Part shown: piece after piece, positions 35,763 through 45,272 of the stretch
Layout of the letters: each line of letters opens with the position of its first letter
Position numbering within the stretch: the first letter of the stretch is position 1
DNA from: JAEXOD01 sp963663265
GTDB lineage: Bacteria > Bacteroidota > Ignavibacteria > Ignavibacteriales > Melioribacteraceae
Reading direction: 5' to 3'
DNA: 64,000 nt
NCBI GenBank assembly: GCA_963663265.2
Contig: CAXXXM010000001.1
Span: 806,001 to 870,000 of the forward strand
Notes under the pieces: generated by a model
The model's input: the letters and a program-made list of their open reading frames with translations, nothing else
Database searches by the model: none
What the model was told of the DNA's origin: nothing
Position numbers and translations under genes: made by a program

Positions 35763-36650
35763 ATGATACTAATTGATGGTAAAAAAGTTTCTGCTGATAT
35801 TAAAGAAGAATTGACTGTAAAAGTTGCAGAGAAAAAAGAAAAATATGGCAAAGTACCGGGCTTAGTTACCATTTTAGTAGGGGAAAATCCTGCTTCGCAA
35901 TCATATGTAAAAATGAAAGGTAAAGCATGTACTGAAATCGGAATGTTTTCAATTCAAGAAAATATTGATACTTCAATTACTGAACAAGCATTATTGGATT
36001 TAGTAAATAAATATAATGGAGACGATAACATTCATGGCATATTAGTTCAACTTCCTTTACCAAAACATATTGATGAAAACAAAATAATAGAAGCAATATC
36101 GCCTAAAAAAGATGTTGATGGATTTCATCCAATAAGTATGGGAAATTTAGTAATTGGAAAAGAAGCATTTTATCCATGTACTCCATATGGAATTGTTGAG
36201 TTACTTAAAAGATATAACATTGAAACAAAAGGTAAACATTGTGTTGTAGTTGGAAGAAGTAATATTGTAGGTAAGCCAATTGCTAATTTAATGTTACAAA
36301 AAAAAAATGGGGCAAATGCCATTGTTACAGTTTGTCACTCGGCAGCAAAAGACTTAACTCAATATACTAAGAGTGCTGATATTTTAATAGCTGCTATTGG
36401 AGTACCAAATTTTATTAAGGAAGATATGGTTAAAGAAGGAGTAGTTGTTATTGATGTGGGTATTAATCGTGTTGAAGATATAAATTCGCCAAAAGGATAT
36501 AAAATAGTTGGCGATGTAGATTTTGATTCTGTTGCTGCAAAATCATCATATATTACTCCTGTTCCAAAAGGAGTAGGTCCAATGACCATTGCTATGTTAA
36601 TGAAAAATACATATACAGCATTTTGCAGGATAAATAATATAAGCGAGTAA
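35763..36650 (+). CDS. folD: Bifunctional methylenetetrahydrofolate dehydrogenase/cyclohydrolase FolD
   Basis: A 295-residue enzyme. SYVKMKGKACTEIG contains the catalytic lysine, LVQLPLPKHI and PKKDVDGFHP are family signatures, and GRSNIVGKP begins the NADP-binding region; TPVPKGVGPMTIAML closes the protein. It interconverts 5,10-methylene-, methenyl- and 10-formyl-tetrahydrofolate for purine and formyl-Met synthesis. It lies 9 nt after the YmdB-type gene, with ribosome-binding site AGGGAG, and 3 nt before deoC. Confidence 0.96.
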   Translation: MILIDGKKVSADIKEELTVKVAEKKEKYGKVPGLVTILVGENPASQSYVKMKGKACTEIGMFSIQENIDTSITEQALLDLVNKYNGDDNIHGILVQLPLPKHIDENKIIEAISPKKDVDGFHPISMGNLVIGKEAFYPCTPYGIVELLKRYNIETKGKHCVVVGRSNIVGKPIANLMLQKKNGANAIVTVCHSAAKDLTQYTKSADILIAAIGVPNFIKEDMVKEGVVVIDVGINRVEDINSPKGYKIVGDVDFDSVAAKSSYITPVPKGVGPMTIAMLMKNTYTAFCRINNISE

Positions 36651-36653
36651 ATT

Positions 36654-37520
36654 ATGGATCCAAAAATTGAAAAAATAGTTAATCAAGTTTTTATTGAAAA
36701 ATCATTACACAATTTTTATTGCAGTTTAGATAGTTGTAAAGGATGGGAAAAAAACATTCTTGAGCAACCAAAAGCAGTAAAAAATATAATTAATTCAGGA
36801 GCAGAAAGAATTGCTGCCGGAATTGGAATTGGTAGTAATTTATCGGATATTGGTTTAGCAAGAATGATTGACCATACATTGCTTAAACCGGAAGCGACTG
36901 ATGAAGATATTAAAAAATTGTGTTACGAAGCTAAAGAACACACTTTTGCATCAGTATGTGTAAATCCTGCTCACGTTAGTTTGTGTTACTCCATTTTAAA
37001 AGATACTCCTGTTAAAGTTTGTACTGTTATAGGGTTTCCTTTAGGTGCAAATACAACGGAAACAAAACGTTTTGAAGCAGAGCAGGCTTTAGAGCATGGT
37101 GCTGAAGAAATAGATATGGTTATTAACATTGGTAAACTTAAACAAGGCGACTATAAATATGTTTTTGAGGATGTAAATAAAGTTGTTCTTGCTGCTAAAA
37201 AACATAATGCTGTTTGTAAAGTGATTTTAGAGACTGCATTATTAACTGATGAAGAAAAGATAAAAGCCTGCTTAATTTGTAAAGAAGCCAAAGCAGATTT
37301 TGTTAAAACTTCTACCGGATTTAGTAAAGGTGGAGCAACTGCAGCCGATGTTGCATTAATGAAATATGTTGTTGGAAGCAGTGTTGGTGTTAAAGCTTCG
37401 GGAGGAGTAAGAACTTACGAAGATGCTGCATTATTTATTGAAAGTGGTGCTGATAGAATTGGGGCAAGTGCAAGTGTTAAAATTATTGCAAGAGAGAAAA
37501 ATAACGATAAAGGATATTAA
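36654..37520 (+). CDS. deoC: Deoxyribose-phosphate aldolase
   Basis: A 288-residue enzyme that splits 2-deoxyribose 5-phosphate into acetaldehyde and glyceraldehyde 3-phosphate. The core from about residue 65 has IDHTLLKPEAT, VCTVIGFPLGA, VCKVILETALL and FVKTSTGFSKGGAT, the last with the Schiff-base lysine, and ASGGVRTYEDA. The first 60 residues are an N-terminal extension compared with the shorter (about 220-residue) bacterial enzymes, but similar to the longer forms in this phylum. The stop overlaps the start of the next gene (TAATG). Confidence 0.95.
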   Translation: MDPKIEKIVNQVFIEKSLHNFYCSLDSCKGWEKNILEQPKAVKNIINSGAERIAAGIGIGSNLSDIGLARMIDHTLLKPEATDEDIKKLCYEAKEHTFASVCVNPAHVSLCYSILKDTPVKVCTVIGFPLGANTTETKRFEAEQALEHGAEEIDMVINIGKLKQGDYKYVFEDVNKVVLAAKKHNAVCKVILETALLTDEEKIKACLICKEAKADFVKTSTGFSKGGATAADVALMKYVVGSSVGVKASGGVRTYEDAALFIESGADRIGASASVKIIAREKNNDKGY

Positions 37521-37753
37521 TGGTTTATGATTTAATTGTAACTAAATCGGATGATGGAGTTACTGCTGTAATACCTAATATCAAAGGAATTGATTGCTGG
37601 GCACATAATGAAGATGATGCAATGGATGAAGCAATACAGTTGTTATGTTATTATCTTAAATTTGAAGACGCTAAACATATTAAAATTGATATATCTCGAA
37701 AAGAAAATGGGAAGACGATATATAAACTGATTTTTAATAAAGAGGTAAATTGA
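37520..37753 (+). CDS. Small HicB-like protein
   Basis: A 77-residue protein whose pattern (DGVTAVIPNIKGIDCWAHNEDDAMDEAIQLL) resembles the partial RNase H fold of HicB antitoxins, which read PDLPGC.T.GDT.EEA. No hicA toxin is next to it and there is no DNA-binding domain. It overlaps deoC by one base and is overlapped by the next gene, so it is translationally linked to both. A housekeeping or regulatory role is more likely than a toxin-antitoxin function. Confidence in the gene itself is good, in the family moderate. Confidence 0.55.
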   Translation: MVYDLIVTKSDDGVTAVIPNIKGIDCWAHNEDDAMDEAIQLLCYYLKFEDAKHIKIDISRKENGKTIYKLIFNKEVN

Positions 37754-38373
37754 GAGAATTCAAAAGCGAGACACGCTTAAATAAAATTAAAGAAGTACTA
37801 AAAAAACGACAACCAAACTTAAGTGTAATTTTAGAAAACATTCATGATCCGCATAATGTAAATGCAATTTTAAGAAGCTGTGACTCAGTAGGCGTTTCAA
37901 AATTAGCTCTTTTATATTTTATTGAAAGATTTCCAAAACTAAGCCGTAATTCTTCTGCTTCATCAAGTAAATGGATTGATTTAGAGTATTACGATTCTCC
38001 AGTTGAATGTATATCTCAATTAAAACAGGAAGGATATAAAATTTTAGGGAGCAAAGTTGCTCCAGAGGCTAAAACTATACACCAAATAGACTTTACTCAA
38101 AAAGTAGTTGTTTTATTTGGAAACGAACATAGGGGAATATCAGAAGAGTCTGAAAAATTATGTGACGAGCTGTTTTATATTCCCATGTATGGAATGACTC
38201 AAAGTTTAAATGTTTCAGTTGCTACTGCTGTAACTTTGTATGAAGCATTAAGACAAAGACAATTAGCCGGTTTGTATGATAAAATTCAATATAATGAACA
38301 AGAGTATGAAACTTTGATAGATCAATGGTGCCACCGAAATGATGAAAGAATACCAAAAAATAAACAAGATTAA
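37750..38373 (+). CDS. TrmH/SpoU-family RNA 2'-O-methyltransferase
   Basis: A 207-residue SPOUT enzyme. ILENIHDPHNVNAILRSCDSVG is motif 1, FGNEHRGISEES motif 2 and IPMYGMTQSLNVSVATAVTLYEALRQR motif 3, the knotted SAM-binding site. It transfers a methyl group to ribose, most likely at G18 of tRNA as for TrmH; the rRNA-modifying relatives cannot be excluded. The start is TTG at 37750, overlapping the upstream stop. The last 35 nt overlap the start of aroA. Confidence 0.88.
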   Translation: MREFKSETRLNKIKEVLKKRQPNLSVILENIHDPHNVNAILRSCDSVGVSKLALLYFIERFPKLSRNSSASSSKWIDLEYYDSPVECISQLKQEGYKILGSKVAPEAKTIHQIDFTQKVVVLFGNEHRGISEESEKLCDELFYIPMYGMTQSLNVSVATAVTLYEALRQRQLAGLYDKIQYNEQEYETLIDQWCHRNDERIPKNKQD

Positions 38374-39616
38374 AGGCGAATTAAGTTTACCGGGGGATAA
38401 ATCAGTATCGCATAGAGCCGTTATTTTTGGCAGTATGGCTAAAGGAAAGTCAGTTATTACCAACTGCTCAAATGGAGAAGATGTTAAATCAAGTATCTCT
38501 TGTTTTAGGCAATTAGGCTGTTCAATTGAATCTAAGGATGGTCAAATTATAATTGAGGGTAAAGGGAAAAAAGGGTTTAATAAACCTAACTTACCTTTAG
38601 ATGCGGGAAATTCAGGTACAACCTCTCGGCTTATTAGTGGAATGTTATGTGCCCAAGATTTTGAGACAACAATTGTTGGTGATGAATCGTTATCAAAACG
38701 TCCGATGGATAGAGTGGTTGATCCTTTAGCTTTTATGGGTGCAAAAATTGAGGCTACAAACCATAGACTACCACTAAAAATTTATCCCTCATATGAACTA
38801 AAAGCAGTTGAACATATATTAAAAGTACCAAGTGCACAAGTCAAAAGTGCTATTATTTTAGCCGGACTTCATTTAGATGATACAACTACGGTTGTGGAAT
38901 CAGTTAAAACCAGAAATCATTCTGAAAAAATGCTTGGCTTAGAAGTTGAAGAAAAAGGAAGTTTGAGTATTATAAAAGTTTCTTCAAAAAACTATCCTAT
39001 TCCTCAAGAGTATAATGTGCCGGCAGATATTTCAAGTGCTGCCTTTTTCATAGTTTTTGCTCTGTTGAGTGAAGATTCGGAATTGATTTTACGAAATGTT
39101 TTACTGAATGAAACTCGTGCCGGACTAATAAAAGTATTAAAAAAGATGGGTGGGAATATAGAAATTATTGCAGAGCACAAAAGTGGTGAGGAAATTTCCG
39201 GCGATTTGCTTATTAAAAGCAGCAAACTTCATAATATAGAAATTGACAAAGAAATAATTCCAAACATTATTGATGAAATTCCTATTTTGAGTATTGCCGG
39301 ATTATTTGCTGAAGGTAGGTTCGAGATAAAAAATGCTGAAGAATTAAGGCTGAAAGAAACAGATAGAATTAACGCTATGGTTTCCAATTTTCACAAATTA
39401 GGTGTGAAAACTGAAGAATCTATTGATGGATTTTGTGTTGAAGGAAATGTAAATGATGTTTGTAATGTTTATGAAAGTTTTGGTGACCATAGAATTGCAA
39501 TGAGTTTTTCTATTTTATCAATGTTGTTAAAAAATGGTGGAAAAATAGATGATTTTGATTGTGTAAATATATCTAATCCAAATTTTATAAATCAAATTAA
39601 TTCAATTGTTAGGTAA
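38339..39616 (+). CDS. aroA: 3-phosphoshikimate 1-carboxyvinyltransferase (EPSP synthase)
   Basis: A 425-residue enzyme of the shikimate pathway that joins phosphoenolpyruvate to shikimate 3-phosphate. LPGDKSVSHRA carries the substrate-binding Lys and Arg, DAGNSGTTSRL is the glycine-rich loop, SKRPMDRV, EIPILSIAGLFAEG and RLKETDRI are active-site motifs. It is complete. Two ATGs are adjacent (38339 and 38342); either overlaps the 3' end of the methyltransferase gene by more than 30 nt. Confidence 0.96.
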   Translation: MMKEYQKINKIKGELSLPGDKSVSHRAVIFGSMAKGKSVITNCSNGEDVKSSISCFRQLGCSIESKDGQIIIEGKGKKGFNKPNLPLDAGNSGTTSRLISGMLCAQDFETTIVGDESLSKRPMDRVVDPLAFMGAKIEATNHRLPLKIYPSYELKAVEHILKVPSAQVKSAIILAGLHLDDTTTVVESVKTRNHSEKMLGLEVEEKGSLSIIKVSSKNYPIPQEYNVPADISSAAFFIVFALLSEDSELILRNVLLNETRAGLIKVLKKMGGNIEIIAEHKSGEEISGDLLIKSSKLHNIEIDKEIIPNIIDEIPILSIAGLFAEGRFEIKNAEELRLKETDRINAMVSNFHKLGVKTEESIDGFCVEGNVNDVCNVYESFGDHRIAMSFSILSMLLKNGGKIDDFDCVNISNPNFINQINSIVR

Positions 39617-39619
39617 ATA

Positions 39620-40720
39620 ATGGCAGAAGTTAAGCTTGTAAATGTATCCAAAGTGTATGAAGGGGGTAATAAAGCCGTTCATGACGTTAATTTAGAAATT
39701 AAAGATAAAGAATTTGTTGTTTTAGTTGGACCTTCAGGTTGTGGTAAATCTACAACTCTAAGAATGATAGCAGGGTTAGAAGAAATATCCGGCGGGGAAT
39801 TATATATTGACAACAATTTAGTAAATGACGTTTCTCCGAAAGATAGAGATATTGCAATGGTTTTTCAAAACTATGCATTATATCCTCATATGACAGTTTA
39901 CGAGAATATGGCATTTGGATTAAAACTAAGAAAATTCAACAAAGAAGAAATAAAAGAAAGAGTATTAACTGCCGCAAAAATATTAGGAATTGAAGAATAC
40001 TTAAATCGTAAACCAAAAGCCCTTTCAGGTGGACAAAGGCAGCGAGTTGCAGTTGGTAGAGCTATTGTAAGAAGACCCAAAGTCTTTTTATTCGATGAAC
40101 CTCTTAGCAATTTAGATGCTAAGTTAAGAGTTCAAATGCGTACTGAAATTTCTAAACTCCATAAAAGTTTGGAAGCTACTATGGTTTATGTAACCCATGA
40201 TCAGGTTGAAGCAATGACAATGGGGGATAGAATTGTTATTATGAAAGATGGATTTGTTCAACAGATTGATACTCCTCTAAATTTATATCATAAACCAATT
40301 AATAAATTTGTTGCAGGATTTATTGGAAGTCCGGCTATGAATTTTATTGAAGGTGTTATTAAAGGTACAGACGAATTACATTTTGAAAGTTTAGATAATT
40401 CGTTTTCTATTAAATTGCCAGACATTTATAAGGCTAAAATAGAAAATTATGTTGATAAAAATATCTATTTAGGTATTCGCCCCGAAGATATTTCAAACAC
40501 CCCATACATTTCAAATAATAACTTAAATAACCATAGTTTTAATTTGGAAGTTGTTGAACCAATGGGTAATGAAATATTTTTGTACTTTAGTGTTGCCAAT
40601 AATCAGTTTGTAGCAAGAATACCTTCAATGGAAAAACCAAAAGTTGGAAGTTCCATTGACTTATATTTTAACACAAATAAATTATATTTTTTTGATAAAG
40701 AAACAGAAAAAGCTTTATAA
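39620..40720 (+). CDS. ABC transporter ATP-binding protein (MalK/UgpC type)
   Basis: A 366-residue ATPase. Walker A is GPSGCGKST (about residues 38-46), the signature LSGGQRQRVAVGRA, Walker B VFLFDEPLSNLDAKLR and switch histidine THDQ. Residues about 235-366 form a TOBE/OB regulatory domain (IGIRPEDI), typical of ATPases serving carbohydrate importers. The permeases are not in this window, so it may energise several transporters encoded elsewhere. It lies 3 nt after aroA and its stop overlaps the stop of the convergent bshC by a few bases. Confidence 0.9.
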   Translation: MAEVKLVNVSKVYEGGNKAVHDVNLEIKDKEFVVLVGPSGCGKSTTLRMIAGLEEISGGELYIDNNLVNDVSPKDRDIAMVFQNYALYPHMTVYENMAFGLKLRKFNKEEIKERVLTAAKILGIEEYLNRKPKALSGGQRQRVAVGRAIVRRPKVFLFDEPLSNLDAKLRVQMRTEISKLHKSLEATMVYVTHDQVEAMTMGDRIVIMKDGFVQQIDTPLNLYHKPINKFVAGFIGSPAMNFIEGVIKGTDELHFESLDNSFSIKLPDIYKAKIENYVDKNIYLGIRPEDISNTPYISNNNLNNHSFNLEVVEPMGNEIFLYFSVANNQFVARIPSMEKPKVGSSIDLYFNTNKLYFFDKETEKAL

Positions 40721-42337
40721 TTCTATTATTTGGTGTTCAAATTTATTAATATGAAGTTCGCTAAAGATAAACTTTAGGATTCCAACTCCATATTTGTTAG
40801 CAAAGTATAAAAAGTTTAGTTCACGTTCCTGCAAATTGTTATTTGGGAATAATAAATTAGTAATTTTTGAAAGCTGTCTAATAGTTGATTCGTTTTTAAC
40901 TTGGACAGCTTTTTCTGTTTTCCCCTTTAACTGGTCAATTGTTTGAATAATTCTTTCATTATTTTTAATAACTACATCAACTAAATTTTTATCAATTTTT
41001 GCCAAGTCATTTTTTAACTCATCTAAAACGTTATTTAATCTATCTTTTGTAATATCAAACAATTCGTCCGTATCAATAGTAGAAGTTTTATTTAATGCCT
41101 TTTTCAGTAATTCTTTTTCATCTTCAAATAAATCGGAAAATGAGAGATTATACTTTTTCATCAAGTCATGAATATTTTTTTCAACTAAAGTAGCTGACGA
41201 ACGAGGATAAATAATTGGTTGAGTGATATTAAATACTTCATAAAATGGGATAACTTGTGCAAAATAACTTATCTCTCCAGGACCTCCTATATAAAAGCCG
41301 GTAGGGAGTAAATAGTCTTGGCAAATAGGACGTAATTGTACATTAGGTGAAAATCGTTCAGGTTGTTTTTTTAGAATATTAAACATTTCATCTTTTGTAT
41401 ATTTTTTACGTTTATTCTTAAGTTTAAAATTTTCTTCATCAGGTTCTAATAAGTATCGTCCATCATCTTCATTTAAGAATAGATTAACTAATTTAACCTT
41501 AATTTGAGCATGATAGTTTTCTTCTAAATTTGCACTTGTTTCTACTGCTAATAAAGCATGCTCTCTATAATCATCTAATTCTTTCATAAATATTGGACTT
41601 AACAACTTTTTTACTGGTGGAGTTGATGGATCAAAAATTATTAATCCGTTTTCATCAAATAGATTATATAACAATTGTTTGAATGATTCTTTGAATGTTT
41701 TGCCTTCTTTATAGAATGAAATAAGATGATCGGCAACAATATCGGAAAAGTCTGTCTTCCTTAACGATTCATCCAATTCATCGAGCATATCATTAATTGA
41801 AAGATTAAACTTAATATTTCCAACACTTCCTCTGTTGCTTCCTAAAAAGTTATCGTTGTATGATACTTTTTTTAATTTATTTTCATTATCAATTATCTGA
41901 ACATAATTTACTTCTTCAAAATCATGGTCGTCTCCTTCAAGCCAAAATACAGGAACAAAATTATAATCTTCAAATTTAGATTTTAAATCAACAACCAATT
42001 TAATTGCTGTAATAATTTTATAAAATGTATAAAGTGGACCACCAAACAATCCTAATTGCTGTCCGGTTACGACTGCAATTGTATTTTTGTTTTTTAATAA
42101 ATTTATATTTATTTCGGTTTGTTTGGAGTATCTAAATCCTTTGTATTGCTTAAAAATTTCTTCGCTTAATTCAGAAGAATGGGGTCTATGAGCGTTTTTT
42201 AATTCTTCAAATAACTTTATATAATTATATGTTTTTCTAAAGTCCTTTTTATAAAATTGTTGAACTTTGGTAAAGTTGTTCATATAATCTATAAAAAGTT
42301 TGTTTTGACCAGGTATGTTTTCATACTTAATAAACAT
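40715..42337 (-). CDS. bshC: Putative cysteine ligase BshC (bacillithiol synthesis)
   Basis: A 540-residue protein of the BshC family, which adds cysteine to glucosamine-malate in the last step of bacillithiol synthesis. TGQQLGLFGGPLYTFYKIITAI and FWLEGDDHDFEEV are family signatures, followed by a long coiled-coil region (about residues 400-490). Its length is normal. It is transcribed against its neighbours, with a tail-to-tail overlap with the ABC ATPase gene. Bacillithiol, rather than glutathione, would be the main low-molecular-weight thiol. bshA and bshB are not in the window. Confidence 0.92.
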   Translation of the reverse strand: MFIKYENIPGQNKLFIDYMNNFTKVQQFYKKDFRKTYNYIKLFEELKNAHRPHSSELSEEIFKQYKGFRYSKQTEININLLKNKNTIAVVTGQQLGLFGGPLYTFYKIITAIKLVVDLKSKFEDYNFVPVFWLEGDDHDFEEVNYVQIIDNENKLKKVSYNDNFLGSNRGSVGNIKFNLSINDMLDELDESLRKTDFSDIVADHLISFYKEGKTFKESFKQLLYNLFDENGLIIFDPSTPPVKKLLSPIFMKELDDYREHALLAVETSANLEENYHAQIKVKLVNLFLNEDDGRYLLEPDEENFKLKNKRKKYTKDEMFNILKKQPERFSPNVQLRPICQDYLLPTGFYIGGPGEISYFAQVIPFYEVFNITQPIIYPRSSATLVEKNIHDLMKKYNLSFSDLFEDEKELLKKALNKTSTIDTDELFDITKDRLNNVLDELKNDLAKIDKNLVDVVIKNNERIIQTIDQLKGKTEKAVQVKNESTIRQLSKITNLLFPNNNLQERELNFLYFANKYGVGILKFIFSELHINKFEHQIIEL

Positions 42338-42432
42338 TATTACTCCGCATTCATCTAAAATTATATCGCCAATTTAGGCAAATTTTCATTATGTTTAAAC
42401 CTTTAATTTAAATAATTTGGTTCCAATTTATC

Positions 42433-43293
42433 ATGAAAAAGATTTTACCCGTACTCTTATTTTTATTGATTATTATTAATGTAAGTGCACAAACTGCTGA
42501 AATGGATTTTTTACCTGAAGGTTTGCATTTTTTGCCTTTGAAAGCCAATGTTTACGAGCCTAAGTTAGGGCTGATTTATTTCCCCGATGATAGAAGTTTA
42601 AAAGTTGATATTGGGAATAGTGTTGACCTTGTTGGAATAAAAAACTTTATAGGGGATATTAAAGTCACTTTGGGTATAGATTTTATGGCTTATGGTTTGG
42701 CTTCAAGTTATCAAGGGAAACGTTTGCAGATTGATGCCCTTGACGGTTTTTTTGGAGGGAATGCTACATTTTCTCATAAAGTAAACAATACCGATGATTT
42801 AAAATTACGACTTAGAATTATACATAATAGTGCCCATTTGGTTGATGGCAGTTATAATAATGATGGTACATGGAAAAATAATTATCTACCTGTTCCTTAT
42901 GCACGCGATTTTATAGAACCAACCTTTGCTTATGAAATAAACAAAGAATCCTATTTTACACGATTTTATGTTAGTCCAAGTTATTCAATGTTAGTTAGAC
43001 CTGCAATACTTAAAAGGTGGTCATTTAATACAGGATTTGAATTAGCATTAAACAGCCTAATAGGCAAAACAGCAAAAAAAAGCAATAATCTATATTTTGC
43101 ATATCAGTTTAGTTTAATAGGTGTTCCTGCTTATGCCGGAAATAATAATTTTATGTTTGGTATAAAGATGGGCGAATATTACAATAAAGGGATAAATTTG
43201 TTTTTATCGTATTATACGGGAATGCATTATTTTAGTGAATATTATGTTAAAAAGATTGATAAGTTTGGAATAGGTTTTTATATTGATTTTTAA
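42433..43293 (+). CDS. Outer-membrane protein resembling DUF1207 (copy 1)
   Basis: A 286-residue protein with a signal peptide ending near residue 20 (VSAQ). The central motif LRIIHNSAHLVDG and the phrase EPKLGLIYFPDD match the layout of DUF1207 proteins, whose barrels end in an aromatic residue as here (YIDF). It is related along its length to the protein at 49099 (EPKMGFLFE, VDIGNSVD/LDVGNSVD, ISHISAHFVDG). The two copies bracket a glycosyltransferase/radical SAM cluster, suggesting an export or envelope role. It starts the operon, with the next start 20 nt downstream. Confidence 0.6.
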   Translation: MKKILPVLLFLLIIINVSAQTAEMDFLPEGLHFLPLKANVYEPKLGLIYFPDDRSLKVDIGNSVDLVGIKNFIGDIKVTLGIDFMAYGLASSYQGKRLQIDALDGFFGGNATFSHKVNNTDDLKLRLRIIHNSAHLVDGSYNNDGTWKNNYLPVPYARDFIEPTFAYEINKESYFTRFYVSPSYSMLVRPAILKRWSFNTGFELALNSLIGKTAKKSNNLYFAYQFSLIGVPAYAGNNNFMFGIKMGEYYNKGINLFLSYYTGMHYFSEYYVKKIDKFGIGFYIDF

Positions 43294-43312
43294 ACTAATT
43301 GAAAGTTAAAAT

Positions 43313-44323
43313 GTGGAAATAAATATTTTTAAGTTTTTAACGTATAAACGTTTAATTAATATTCTTTTAGTCTTTTTTTCTTATGTCTTTTCAACAATAT
43401 TAAAAAAGCCGATGGTTTGGGGAAAACCAATTACTTTTTCAATTGAACCGACTAACAGGTGCAATTTAAAATGTCCGGAGTGTCCATCAGGTTTAGGAGA
43501 ATTAACAAGAAATTTAGGATTGCTTTCAATTGATAATTTTAAGCTGATAATTAATCAAATAAAAGATACTTGTTTTTATATCCAATTATTTTTTCAAGGC
43601 GAACCATATATAAACAAACATCTTTCGGAAATGATTACTTATGCACGTGAAAACAAAGTATACACTTCGATAAGTACTAATGGATTGTTGTTGAGTGATA
43701 CAAAAATTGTTGAAATATTAAAAAATCCACCTGACAAACTTATATTTTCTATTGATGGGCTGGATGAGGAAAGTTATCAAAAATACAGAGTGGGTGGGAA
43801 GTTTGCAGATGCTGAAAAAGCATTAAAAACTTTAATAACTAAAAGAAACGATAAAAAACAAAAGCTCCCATTTGTTGAATTACAGTTTATTGCTATGAAA
43901 CAAAATGAAAATCAAATTAGTGACGTTTTTGAGTTTGGAAATAAACTTGGTGTAAACAAAGTTGTTATTAAGACGATGCAGCTTAGTAGTTACGAAAATG
44001 CATTAGAATTTATGCCGGAAAATAAAAAGTATTCACGTTATTTTATTGAGAATAACCAACTGAAAATAAAAAGTAAACTTAAAAACGAGTGCTTTGCATT
44101 ATGGCGAACTTCTGTTATAACTTGGGATGGCGATGTGGCAGTATGTTGTTTTGATAAAGATGCAAGTTTTAATCTGGGTAATGTATTTAAGACAAATTTT
44201 AACGAAATTTGGACAAACGAAAATTATACCAATTTTAGAAAAAGAATATTAAGCAATAGAAGAAGTGTTCCAATGTGTACAAATTGTACTGAAGGTTTAA
44301 GAATAAATATTTTTGAGGAATAA
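43313..44323 (+). CDS. Radical SAM/SPASM enzyme
   Basis: A 336-residue protein. The radical SAM cluster motif is RCNLKCPEC (CxxxCxxC), followed by FQGEPYINKHL, STNGLLL and SIDGLDEESY. The C-terminal SPASM-type region has further cysteines: CFALWR, AVCCFDK and CTNC. One N-terminal hydrophobic stretch precedes the core. Such enzymes modify peptides, lipids or sugars; substrate unknown. The start is GTG 43313, because the overlapping ATG at 43311 stops after three codons. It lies in the operon with glycosyltransferases and a NodB deacetylase, so an envelope glycan or lipid substrate is plausible. Confidence 0.85.
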   Translation: MEINIFKFLTYKRLINILLVFFSYVFSTILKKPMVWGKPITFSIEPTNRCNLKCPECPSGLGELTRNLGLLSIDNFKLIINQIKDTCFYIQLFFQGEPYINKHLSEMITYARENKVYTSISTNGLLLSDTKIVEILKNPPDKLIFSIDGLDEESYQKYRVGGKFADAEKALKTLITKRNDKKQKLPFVELQFIAMKQNENQISDVFEFGNKLGVNKVVIKTMQLSSYENALEFMPENKKYSRYFIENNQLKIKSKLKNECFALWRTSVITWDGDVAVCCFDKDASFNLGNVFKTNFNEIWTNENYTNFRKRILSNRRSVPMCTNCTEGLRINIFEE

Positions 44324-44324
44324 T

Positions 44325-45272
44325 TTGCTAAATTCAATTAAACTTTTCTATAATGATAATAAGAAGAAAATTGTTTGGTCAGTAAAAATTATTCTTTCTG
44401 TGTTATTACTTTATATATTGGTTAATTATTTAGCTTTTAACAATATTGCTTTAATTCTAACTAAAGCTAATTACTACTTTGTAAGTATAGCTTTTATAAT
44501 GGTATTATTAAATATTTATATTCAATATCTGCGTTGGAAACTTATATGTGATGATGGAATTCCAAAGGTTGATAGTAACACAATACTTAAGTCAATTTTT
44601 CTTGGAATTGCTTCCGGCTTAATTACACCTTTTAGAATTGGTGAGTTTTTTGGAAGGGCTTACTTGTTTGAAGGGGATAGTTTCCACAAAGCCGTAGGTT
44701 TGTCTGTTTTTGATAGATTGTTAAGTATGTGCTCCACATTTATTGTTGGCAGCGGCTTCTTTTTGTATTTTATTAAAATCTATTTTAATGTGAATACATC
44801 AATAATGATTACAATTGTTGTTAGCTCTTTAGGACTGATATTTTCACTTTTAACTGTAATTTATTTTGGAATAATAAAAGCACCAAAAATGAAGTTTTTA
44901 CAGAAAACAGTAGATTATTTTGAAGTATTAAAAGAATTAAATAAAAAGACTTTATTATATGTATTCGTATTAGCAGTTATTTTCTTTTTAACTTATATAT
45001 TTCAATTTGCTTTGTTGATGAGTGGATTTTTGGGAGCGGCAAATTTTTTAACGTATTTTTATATCGGCATATTAGTGTTTTATACAAATACTATTATTCC
45101 TCCTATTACATTTGGGGAATTAGGCATTAGAGAAAGTGCGGCAATATTTTTTACAAGTTTTGCAGGTTATAATTCGGTTGCGGGATTTAATTCATCTGTA
45201 TTATTGTTTGTGTTTAATGTGCTTATACCTTCATTTATTGGATTAATTATTTATTTAAGGTGTAAAAGATGA
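44325..45272 (+). CDS. Flippase-like integral membrane protein (LPG synthase TM/UPF0104 family)
   Basis: A protein of about 315 residues with seven to eight transmembrane helices. GLITPFRIGEFFGRAYLFEG and VGLSVFDRLLS are the conserved motifs of the PF03706 family, which includes the membrane part of lysylphosphatidylglycerol synthase and flippase-like proteins in glycan pathways. I prefer TTG 44325, six bases after GAGG (44315-44318), to the in-frame TTG 44313 inside the previous gene. It could move a lipid-linked sugar across the membrane for the following transferases; this is inference. The end overlaps the next start by 4 nt. Confidence 0.75.
   Translation: MLNSIKLFYNDNKKKIVWSVKIILSVLLLYILVNYLAFNNIALILTKANYYFVSIAFIMVLLNIYIQYLRWKLICDDGIPKVDSNTILKSIFLGIASGLITPFRIGEFFGRAYLFEGDSFHKAVGLSVFDRLLSMCSTFIVGSGFFLYFIKIYFNVNTSIMITIVVSSLGLIFSLLTVIYFGIIKAPKMKFLQKTVDYFEVLKELNKKTLLYVFVLAVIFFLTYIFQFALLMSGFLGAANFLTYFYIGILVFYTNTIIPPITFGELGIRESAAIFFTSFAGYNSVAGFNSSVLLFVFNVLIPSFIGLIIYLRCKR

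Noticed and set aside
43311..43322. ATG 43311 as start of the radical SAM gene
   Set aside because: It reads ATG TGG AAA TAA and stops at once; GTG 43313 is in the frame of the enzyme.
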